This document shows, piece after piece, positions 14,190 to 20,447 of a stretch of DNA of 20,447 nucleotides; position 1 is the stretch's first letter; each line of letters starts with the position of its first letter. The notes under the pieces are model-generated. The model did not search any database, had not been told where the DNA came from, and worked only from the letters and a program-made list of their open reading frames with translations. The DNA comes from 66-474 sp035249465 (lineage in GTDB: Bacteria > Pseudomonadota > Gammaproteobacteria > Xanthomonadales > Rhodanobacteraceae): NCBI GenBank assembly GCA_035249465.1, contig DATFGL010000045.1:1-20447 (forward strand), written 5' to 3'. The translations under genes and the position numbers were made by a program.

Positions 14190-14573
14190 TCATTTCCATG
14201 TGTTGGCGTGTGGGCCGACCTTGCCGTGGCGTTGCGGACGGATCACGCAGAAGCGCTGGCCGGTCGGTGCTTCCAGCACGATCCAGGTCTTGATCGCGGC
14301 CACGCGTTTCGCGCCGAGTGCTTCCAGTCGCCGCGCCTCGGCTTCCACGTCGTCGCTCTCGATGTCCAGATGCACGCGGCTGTCGTGATCGACCTTCTGC
14401 AACTCGACCACCGGCTCGTCGTCATGCATGTCCAGCGGAATGTATTTGTCCTGCGCAGGGTCGGTGCCCGCACGGATCGGCCTGCCCAATGCGGCGGACC
14501 AGAAACGCGCGGCTTCGGCAAGATCGTCGGCCCTGCAATCGATGATGAGGCTGGAAAGGCGGCTGTGGTGCAT
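14190..14573 (-). CDS. VOC-superfamily (glyoxalase/bleomycin-resistance fold) protein
   Basis: Starting at the ATG at 14573, this 127-residue protein covers one VOC domain: SLIIDCRADDLAEAARFWSAALG at the N-terminus, VHLDIESDDVEAEARRLEALGA in the middle and VLEAPTGQRFCVIRP at the C-terminus. These match the beta-alpha-beta-beta-beta halves of the fold. VOC proteins include dioxygenases, lyases and antibiotic-binding proteins; nothing here fixes the reaction. The start lies 7 bp after the doxX stop, so the two genes are probably cotranscribed. Confidence 0.85.
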   Translation of the reverse strand: MHHSRLSSLIIDCRADDLAEAARFWSAALGRPIRAGTDPAQDKYIPLDMHDDEPVVELQKVDHDSRVHLDIESDDVEAEARRLEALGAKRVAAIKTWIVLEAPTGQRFCVIRPQRHGKVGPHANTWK

Positions 14574-14580
14574 GGGTCGA

Positions 14581-14994
14581 TCAAGCCCGTCCGCGCGCGC
14601 GATCCACGCTCCACGGGCCGGGGCCCACGGCGGACAGGTACAGGAAGACGAAGCAGAACAACACCGCGCTCTCGCCGCCGTTGAGGTAGGGGAAAATGTG
14701 GTTGTGCGGGAAGTGCACCATGAAATACGCGAATGCCATTTCGCCCGACAGGATGAAGGCAATCGGGCGCGAGAACAGCCCGAACAGCAGCAGCAAGCCG
14801 CCGCCGAATTCCAGGATGCCCGCAAGCCCCGGCGCCAGCGTGAACAGCTTCGCCGAGGAGATCAGCGTGAACGGACCTTCCGGAAGATGGAACAGCTTGT
14901 CGGCGCCATGACACATGAACAGGAAGGCGACGACGATGCGCAGGAGGCTCAGGAAATACGGTGACGCCTTGGTCCACGAATTGCTGCCGGCCAT
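14581..14994 (-). CDS. DoxX-family small membrane protein
   Basis: The ATG at 14994 is preceded by GGAGG at good spacing and gives 137 residues. There are about four hydrophobic helices: LSLLRIVVAFLFMCHGADKLF, a central LAPGLAGILEFGGGLLLLFGLF, AFILSGEMAFAYFMV and AVLFCFVFLYLSAV. The FMCHGxDKLF and GGLLLLxGLFxRPxA patterns are typical of DoxX/DoxD-like proteins. Bacterial members are mostly of unknown function, and some are linked to redox or thiol stress. It precedes the VOC gene by 7 bp. A 113-bp gap separates it from pepP, so it may have its own promoter. Confidence 0.88.
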   Translation of the reverse strand: MAGSNSWTKASPYFLSLLRIVVAFLFMCHGADKLFHLPEGPFTLISSAKLFTLAPGLAGILEFGGGLLLLFGLFSRPIAFILSGEMAFAYFMVHFPHNHIFPYLNGGESAVLFCFVFLYLSAVGPGPWSVDRARGRA

Positions 14995-15107
14995 GCTGAC
15001 CTCCGATGAACATTGGATGTGCCGCAGGGCCGCCCGCACATTGCCGACCGACCCCGCGTGCGAACCATACACCAACCTGATGGCGCTGGCCGTGGGGTTG
15101 CGGCCGA

Positions 15108-16412
15108 TCAACCCGCGCAGAGCACCTGCACGGCCTCCGCGTCCTTCGGCAGATCCGCCGTCAGCACTTCGTTGCCGCGCGCGACAACCGCCACGTCGTC
15201 TTCGATCCGCACGCCGATGCCGCGCCACTTCGGCGGCACGCTCATGTCATCCGGCGGGATGTAGATGCCGGGCTCAACCGTCACCACCATGCCGGGTTCC
15301 AGCATCCGCGGCTCGTCATCGACGCGGTAATCCCCGACATCGTGCACGTCAAGGCCGATCCAATGGCCGGTCTTGTGCGGAAAGAAGCGTTTGTATTCGC
15401 CGGATTTTAATGCCGTGCGTGCGCCGCCGCGCAGCAGCTTGAGTGCACACAGCCCCCGGACGATCACCCGCACAGCGGCATCGTGCGCGGCGTTGAACGG
15501 CCGCCCCGCGCGCACTTCGTCGATCGCCGCGCACTGCGCCTCATGGGTCACTTCGTACAGGGCGCGCTGGGGTGCGCTGAAGCGGCCCCCGACCGGCCAG
15601 GTACGCGTGATGTCCGACGCATAGCACGCCATTTCCGCGCCGGCATCGATCAGCAACAGGTCGCCGCGCGCAAGCCGCCCCTGGTTGGCGGTGTAGTGCA
15701 ACACGCACGCATTGACGCCGCCCGCCACCGTCGGCGGATATGACGGCACCGCACCGCGCGCACGCATGACCTGCAGCAACGCGGCTTCCACCTCGTACTC
15801 GGCGGCGCCCGGCCGCGCAGTACGCACCGCGGCGCGCTGGGCTTCGGCGGCAATGCTGGCGGCACGCCGCATCAACGCCAGTTCGGCCGGCGATTTGTAC
15901 AGGCGCAATTCGTGCAGCAAATGGCCCAGCGCGACGAACTCGCGCGGCACCACCGCACCGCCGCGGCTGCTGCGCAGTCGTCGCAGCCAGCGCAAAAGCT
16001 GCGCATCGAATTCGTTTTCGCGTCCGAAGTGGCAGTGCAGGCGCGTGCGCCCTTCCAGCATGCCCGGCAGGATGTCGTCGATGTCCTCGACCGGAAACGC
16101 GTCGTCCACGCCGAAGCGGGTGACCGCATCCTCCGGACCGACACGCATACCGTCGATGCGCTCACGCTCGGGATCACGTTCGCGGCAAAACAGCACGACC
16201 TCGCCGCGGCCACGGCCCGGCAGCAACGCCAGCACGGCATCGGGCTCGGGAAAACCGGTGAGGTAATGGAAATCGGAATCCTGCCGGTATGGCCAGGCGG
16301 CGTCCGCGTTGCGCATGCGCCGCGGCGCCGCGGCCACTACGAGGGCGGCGTTGTCGCCGGCCATCCGCATCAGTTCCCGGCGTCGCCGTGCGAATTCTGC
16401 AGGCGTGATCAT
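15108..16412 (-). CDS. pepP: Xaa-Pro aminopeptidase (aminopeptidase P, PepP)
   Basis: PepP removes the N-terminal residue from peptides with proline at position 2. The 434-residue protein has the regular N-terminal domain (FARRRRELMRMAGDNAALVV ... DFHYLTGFPEPDAV) and the pita-bread catalytic domain. The dinuclear metal ligands are all present: Asp256 (LLIDAGAE), Asp267 (YASDITRTWP), His350 (HKTGHWIGLDVHD), Glu380 (VTVEPGIYI) and Glu404 (GIGVRIEDD). His239 and the HDVGDY stretch also match the family. Its start overlaps the end of ygfB by 4 bp (ATGA). In enterobacteria ubiH follows pepP; here doxX does. Confidence 0.96.
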   Translation of the reverse strand: MITPAEFARRRRELMRMAGDNAALVVAAAPRRMRNADAAWPYRQDSDFHYLTGFPEPDAVLALLPGRGRGEVVLFCRERDPERERIDGMRVGPEDAVTRFGVDDAFPVEDIDDILPGMLEGRTRLHCHFGRENEFDAQLLRWLRRLRSSRGGAVVPREFVALGHLLHELRLYKSPAELALMRRAASIAAEAQRAAVRTARPGAAEYEVEAALLQVMRARGAVPSYPPTVAGGVNACVLHYTANQGRLARGDLLLIDAGAEMACYASDITRTWPVGGRFSAPQRALYEVTHEAQCAAIDEVRAGRPFNAAHDAAVRVIVRGLCALKLLRGGARTALKSGEYKRFFPHKTGHWIGLDVHDVGDYRVDDEPRMLEPGMVVTVEPGIYIPPDDMSVPPKWRGIGVRIEDDVAVVARGNEVLTADLPKDAEAVQVLCAG

Positions 16413-16945
16413 GACGGCCCCGCGGGCGCGAACATTGCGCGCAGATGCACTACCGCGCCGTGGACGAAGTCCAGCAGGTCGTCGAGCGCCGCTTCATCGT
16501 CGTCGTCGCACGCGAGATGCGATGCGGCGATCTGCCCCAGCCCGGCAAGCAACTCCGCAACTTCGACGGTCCGTGCAGGCCCTGCCAGCACACCGGTCAG
16601 CCCCAATCCGCCCAGGAAGCCGCGACACCAATCCACGACGGCATCGGCCCTTGACGCGAGCGGACCCTCGGGCAATACAAGCTCGATCGGCTCGCCGGCG
16701 CGGAACCGGCGATTGATGCGAGCAGCGGCGCGCTCGACCAGTCCGATCAGATTTTCGCCCGCGACACCGCCTGCGTCGCCTTCCAGTGCCAGCGAGTACA
16801 GCAGGTCGCGCGCGCGACCGCCCCGCCCCGCGCACAGGAACCCCGTGATGGAACCGTGCAGCTCCGCGGCGGTCACGCCAAGCTTCGCCTGCGTGATCAC
16901 CACGCTCCAATCCGCGCAGGTATCGGTCGACTCGCCCTGGTCCAT
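16409..16945 (-). CDS. ygfB: YgfB/YecA-family (UPF0149) protein
   Basis: The ATG at 16945 gives 178 residues (E. coli YgfB is about 190). The family signature is AELHGSITGFLCAG near the start, and WCRGFLGGLGL lies centrally. The C-terminal third has the acidic DDDDEAALDDLLDFVHGAVVHL, common in this family. A longer frame reaching 17140 adds sequence unlike any YgfB and crosses the divergent promoter region, so I reject it. Position upstream of pepP with a 4-bp overlap is the classical gammaproteobacterial order. The biochemical role is poorly defined. Confidence 0.9.
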   Translation of the reverse strand: MDQGESTDTCADWSVVITQAKLGVTAAELHGSITGFLCAGRGGRARDLLYSLALEGDAGGVAGENLIGLVERAAARINRRFRAGEPIELVLPEGPLASRADAVVDWCRGFLGGLGLTGVLAGPARTVEVAELLAGLGQIAASHLACDDDDEAALDDLLDFVHGAVVHLRAMFAPAGPS

Positions 16946-16980
16946 GCCATCCGCAACATTCGTCTGCAAACCGTCCGCGC

Positions 16981-16986
16981 ATTCTA
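16981..16986 (-). promoter_or_regulatory. Candidate -10 box of the ygfB-pepP operon
   Basis: The minus strand reads TAGAAT 36 bp upstream of the chosen ygfB start, giving a leader of about 29 nt. No good -35 box is evident. The position supports the short ygfB start. Confidence 0.4.
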
Positions 16987-17031
16987 GGGCACGTATCTTG
17001 CTGGGACATTCTGCATACGACGTTCGCCGGC

Positions 17032-17045
17032 AGTTTGAGTAAACT
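17032..17045. repeat. Inverted repeat AGTTT-GAGT-AAACT between divergent genes
   Basis: Two perfect 5-bp arms around a 4-bp centre lie in an AT-richer patch of the divergent ygfB/sensor intergenic region, about 45 bp upstream of the ygfB -10 box and about 110 bp upstream of the sensor gene. It could be an operator. Confidence 0.35.
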
Positions 17046-17056
17046 TGAAGGGAAGT

Positions 17057-17095
17057 CCGGCATTTCCGGCCATCCACGTGGCCCGGCATGCCCGG
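17057..17095. repeat. Nested 39-bp imperfect inverted repeat (large hairpin)
   Basis: Outer arms CCGGCAT (17057-17063) and ATGCC-C-GG (17088-17095), and inner arms CCGGCCA and TGGCC-C-GG (17066-17086), form about 14 base pairs with small bulges around TCCACG. No T-run follows on the plus strand. It sits 58 bp before the sensor gene, so it lies either in its leader or next to its promoter. Confidence 0.6.
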
Positions 17096-17152
17096 CCGCA
17101 CGTTCACAGGGGCCGCATCCTCCATCATGAGCCGCATCACTCGGGGTCATCC

Positions 17153-20100
17153 TTGACCATCCAGCGATCCAGACACCCCTGCTTGGTGCTGGCATTCATG
17201 GCGACGGGATGCTGGCTCGCTCCCGTCCCCGCATCGGCGGCCGGTGCCGCTGCGCCGGCGAGCGGCGAGCCTCCCGCGGCGGCCACGTGGCACGTCTATC
17301 AGCGCAACTTCCATTTCCAGCAGCTCGACGATCGCGACGGTCTCACGCAAAACTCCGTCACGCTGATTTTCCAGGATCAAACCGGGTTCATGTGGTTCGC
17401 CACCCAGGGCGGCCTGTTTCGTTACGACGGCTACAACCTCAACCGCTACACACACGATCCGAATCGCGCCGACAGTCTTCCCGAGGATTACAAGGTTACT
17501 TCGCTGGCCGACGCCGGCGACGGACGGCTGTGGGTGGGTTCCACAAGCGGCGGGCTGATCCTGTTCGACCCGAGCGGCAACGCCACGCTCCCGCTACCGG
17601 AATCCGTGCAGCGCAAGACGCTCCCTGTCACTGATCTGCTGGAGCTTCCCGGCGGCGGCCTGCTGGTCGGCAACCCGCGCGGCGTGGATCTCCTGACGGG
17701 AGGCGAAGCGAACCCCTCGCTGCAGCCCATCTGGGCCGAGCCCGCGGGCAGGCAGGACTGGGTTCAATCCATGACCCGATGCGGGGATGGCTCAGTGTAC
17801 GCCAGCGCGGGCGACGAGTTGATCGCACTGGATCCCGCAAAAGCCGATGGACGCGTCCTCGCCAGCAGCGGCGCTCCCATCAATGCACTTCTCTGTGATC
17901 CGGGTGGCCGCCTGTTGCTTGCCAACACGGTGGGGCTGTTCAGCGTGAACCGCCACGACGGCTCGCTCGCGCCGCTTTGGCAACACGGTACGGCTGGCGA
18001 TATCGGCGTCGTGTCGATTGTCGCCGACGACGCCCACCGGCTGTGGTTGGGGCTGACCGACCATACTTTGTTGCGCATCGGGCCGGACGGCGCGACGGTG
18101 AGGGTCGAACCCGCTCCGCTCGGGATCGTTGGTGGCTTGCCGGACTCGCCCATCACGACGATGTTCGTCGATCGAACCGGGCTGCTCTGGATCGGTACGC
18201 TTACGTCCGGCGTGGTGTGGACCCGTACCGACAATAGCCCGATCAGTTCGGTCCTCAATCTGACCGGCGATCCACGTGTCAAGAGCTTTGTCAGCGCGCT
18301 CCAGGCTGCTCCTGATGGTCAGTTCTGGGTTGCAATGAGTGGTCCCGGCCTGGTTCGGTACAACCCACTGACCCACGAAGTCACCAGCTACAAGGCTGCG
18401 CTGGACAAGGCCATCGGAGCGGGGAGCGCCGGTCGGACCACAGGCAACGAACCTGCGTCGCCAGCCCCGGTAGCGCAAGGCGGTTCGCCGCATCCTGTCG
18501 ACTCGGCGGGTCCGCGTGAAATCCGAATCTACGACATTTTGCGTGACTCGGACGGGCACCTGCTGCTGCCTTCCAACCGCGGCATTCTGCGCTTCGACCC
18601 TGCGAACGGAACTTCCGCCTACGCGCTGCTCGGTGGCAAGCCCGCCACAGCACCCGTGCGCACACTGTTTCGCGCCCGCAACGGCGATCTCTGGGTTGCG
18701 CCCTACGGCGCAGGGTTGGTTCACTATCACGACGGGCAAGTGGTACGCAGCTTCGACAGCCGGCAAGGCCTGGCCGGCAACAGCGTGGTTGCGCTTGCGC
18801 AGGATCGTGCAGGCAATATCTGGGCGGGCACCACCGACGGTGTGTCGATGATCGACCCCGCCAACGGAAAAATCCGCACGTTCCGGGAGATTCCGGGCAA
18901 CGGCCACTCCCTCGCGGGGAATGCAGTGGCCAGCCTGCTGATCGACAGCCAGGGCCAAATGTGGATCGGCACGCTTTCGGGCATCAGCCGGTTGGAGCGC
19001 GTCGACGCCAATGGTGGGCAATTCCGGCGTTACGGTGTTGGCGGCGGATTGCCCGACAACAGCATCAACTGCATGCTCGAAGGCCTTGGGGGGCGCATCT
19101 GGTTCAGCACCAATCTTGGCCTCGGCGTGCTCGATCCGAAGACGGGCTCGATCCGCAGTTTCGGCATCGCCGATGGACTCCAGGGCAACGAATACACATC
19201 GGGCGCCTGTTTGCGAACCGGAAAGGACACCCTGCTTTTCGGCGGCCACGGCTTCGACATCATCGAGCCCGAGCGCCTGCGCTTCTCGAGCCACACGGCG
19301 GCGGTGGCGTTCACGGCGTTCTATGCCGGGGAAAGCCGGCTTCGCTTGCCGCAATCACCAGAGCAACCCATCACCCTGGGCGCCAACAATCGTGGCGTGC
19401 ACGCCACCTTCAGTACGTTCGATTACGCCGCACCCGCCCACAACCGTTTCCGCATCCGGTTGATCGGTTCGCGCCATCCGGAATGGAGCGCGTCGACCCT
19501 CGCCCACACCGCGGCATTCAGCGATCTTCCGCCCGGCAATTACCTCCTGGAAGTCCAGGCCGTCCTGCGCGACGGCACGCCAGGCAACACCGCCAGTCTG
19601 CGATTCCACATACCGGTCGTATGGTGGTGGAGCTGGCCCATGCGCATCGTGTATGCCGCCGCGATCGCGCTGCTGATCCTGATCGCGCTGCTGGGCTGGC
19701 GCAGCCATCATCAGGAGCAGGCCCGCCACCGGCGGCAGTTGCTTCTCCGCGAAAACCGCCTGCGCCAGGCCTTGTGGGGTTCCGGCGATGAATTCTGGGA
19801 CTGGAACCTCGAACACGGGACGATCCTGCGCCTAGGTCCCGAAGGCGCACCCGGCGGCCACCACGAAGAATCCATCGCGGCCGACGAGTGGCGCGCGACG
19901 ATGGTGCACCCCGATGATCTTGCCAACCTCAACCACGCACTGGCCGAACACATCGCCGGCCATACCGAACACTTCGAGGTCGAGCATCGCGTGCGCGGCC
20001 GCGATGGCGAATGGACCTGGGTGATCTCGCGCGGCCGCATCGTGGAACGCGATGCCGACGGCAAACCGCTGCGGATATGCGGCACCGAACGAGACATCAG

Positions 20101-20447
20101 CGCACTGCGCGCCGCGGACCGCGACCGCCGCATCGCCATGGAGGTGATCCGCAACATGAGCGAGGCGGTGACGGTAACCGACCTCGACTTCCGTTTCGTG
20201 TCGGTCAACACCGCCTTCACCCGCATGACGGGCTACGCCGAGCACGAGGTGCTGGGCCACGATGCATCCGTCCTCAACGGCAGTCGTCACGCGCCCGCCA
20301 GCTACAACCAGTTGCGCCAGACGCTCGCGGAATCCGGCCATTGGCGCGGCGAACTGTGGCAACGGCGCAAGGACGGTGAGGAATTCCTGTGCTGGGTCGA
20401 GCTCAATGAAGTCTGCGATGCTTCGGGCCAGCGCACCCACATGATCG
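17153..20447 (+). CDS. Propeller sensor: Reg_prop + Y_Y_Y + TM + two PAS domains (cut by window edge)
   Basis: At least 1098 residues are present, open at the 3' end. I choose TTG 17153: GGGG lies 6 bases upstream, and translation starts with a signal peptide (MTIQRSRHPCLVLAFMA ... PASAA). ATG 17198 is in frame but would start inside that segment. Residues about 45-740 are a beta-propeller of Reg_prop repeats, e.g. DGLTQNSVTLIFQDQTGFMW, LPDSPITTMFVDRTGLLWIG and LAGNSVVALAQDRAGNIWAG. A Y_Y_Y domain (about 760-821) precedes one membrane helix (about 829-849). Two PAS domains follow (about 868-985 with GEWTWVISRGRIVERDADGKP, and from 992). This is a hybrid two-component or cyclic-di-GMP sensor architecture; the output domain lies beyond the window. 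A GGDEF/EAL or kinase output is inferred. Confidence 0.9.
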   Translation, partial: MTIQRSRHPCLVLAFMATGCWLAPVPASAAGAAAPASGEPPAAATWHVYQRNFHFQQLDDRDGLTQNSVTLIFQDQTGFMWFATQGGLFRYDGYNLNRYTHDPNRADSLPEDYKVTSLADAGDGRLWVGSTSGGLILFDPSGNATLPLPESVQRKTLPVTDLLELPGGGLLVGNPRGVDLLTGGEANPSLQPIWAEPAGRQDWVQSMTRCGDGSVYASAGDELIALDPAKADGRVLASSGAPINALLCDPGGRLLLANTVGLFSVNRHDGSLAPLWQHGTAGDIGVVSIVADDAHRLWLGLTDHTLLRIGPDGATVRVEPAPLGIVGGLPDSPITTMFVDRTGLLWIGTLTSGVVWTRTDNSPISSVLNLTGDPRVKSFVSALQAAPDGQFWVAMSGPGLVRYNPLTHEVTSYKAALDKAIGAGSAGRTTGNEPASPAPVAQGGSPHPVDSAGPREIRIYDILRDSDGHLLLPSNRGILRFDPANGTSAYALLGGKPATAPVRTLFRARNGDLWVAPYGAGLVHYHDGQVVRSFDSRQGLAGNSVVALAQDRAGNIWAGTTDGVSMIDPANGKIRTFREIPGNGHSLAGNAVASLLIDSQGQMWIGTLSGISRLERVDANGGQFRRYGVGGGLPDNSINCMLEGLGGRIWFSTNLGLGVLDPKTGSIRSFGIADGLQGNEYTSGACLRTGKDTLLFGGHGFDIIEPERLRFSSHTAAVAFTAFYAGESRLRLPQSPEQPITLGANNRGVHATFSTFDYAAPAHNRFRIRLIGSRHPEWSASTLAHTAAFSDLPPGNYLLEVQAVLRDGTPGNTASLRFHIPVVWWWSWPMRIVYAAAIALLILIALLGWRSHHQEQARHRRQLLLRENRLRQALWGSGDEFWDWNLEHGTILRLGPEGAPGGHHEESIAADEWRATMVHPDDLANLNHALAEHIAGHTEHFEVEHRVRGRDGEWTWVISRGRIVERDADGKPLRICGTERDISALRAADRDRRIAMEVIRNMSEAVTVTDLDFRFVSVNTAFTRMTGYAEHEVLGHDASVLNGSRHAPASYNQLRQTLAESGHWRGELWQRRKDGEEFLCWVELNEVCDASGQRTHMI

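Noticed and set aside
13127..14293. 388-codon plus-strand frame continuing past the transporter stop
   Set aside because: It is a shifted frame of the transporter plus repeat copy B, with no domain content.
16946..17140. N-terminal extension of YgfB up to position 17140
   Set aside because: The extra residues are unlike the family, and the extension runs through the hairpin and the candidate promoter between the divergent genes.
17792..19354. 520-codon minus-strand frame
   Set aside because: It lies opposite the propeller repeats, which are in the plus frame with conserved DxxGxxW patterns.

Overview
The window is GC-rich, densely coded chromosomal DNA. Its gene content and order (pilT, a two-component pair, a BlaI/M56-TonB pair, rimK, thiS-thiG-trmB, ygfB-pepP, a periplasmic-propeller sensor) fit a gammaproteobacterium of the Xanthomonadales, most likely Rhodanobacteraceae-like. 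This placement rests on gene style and order only. I see no phage genes, transposases, CRISPR array or clear foreign island.

Layout, left half. Nearly everything from 1 to 7073 lies on the minus strand: the N-terminal 278 residues of PilT, cut by the window edge (1-836); a histidine kinase and OmpR-type regulator overlapping by 17 bp (1013-2978); a BlaI-family repressor and an M56 membrane peptidase with a TonB-like C-terminus overlapping by 4 bp (3061-5126); a small lipoprotein with a good sigma-70 promoter (5291-5911); RimK (6051-6926); and tRNA-Gly(CCC) (7000-7073). The strand then switches. A large secreted FecR/DUF6600 protein with a glutamine-rich repeat tail (7276-9813) is followed by thiS, thiG and trmB (9976-12017) and an SLC13-type transporter with two RCK_C domains (12192-14036).

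Right half. A minus-strand block holds ygfB-pepP (4-bp overlap) and then doxX and a VOC protein (14190-16945). A divergent intergenic region with a large hairpin (16946-17152) separates this block from a plus-strand sensor: signal peptide, periplasmic propeller, Y_Y_Y domain, one membrane helix and two PAS domains. The sensor runs off the end, so its output domain is not visible.

How the genes relate. ThiS and ThiG make the thiazole part of thiamine, and trmB is translationally coupled to thiG through a TTGA overlap. BlaI and the M56 protein look like a sense-cleave-derepress circuit without a penicillin sensor. The most unusual non-genic signals are two copies of a ~105-bp structured repeat placed 4-5 bp after two different plus-strand stop codons, with a compensatory change in the hairpin; a repeat-rich 318-bp gap that splits thiS from thiG; and a shared Cys-x(n)-GTH-x(n)-Cys-Arg motif in the M56 protein and the adjacent lipoprotein.
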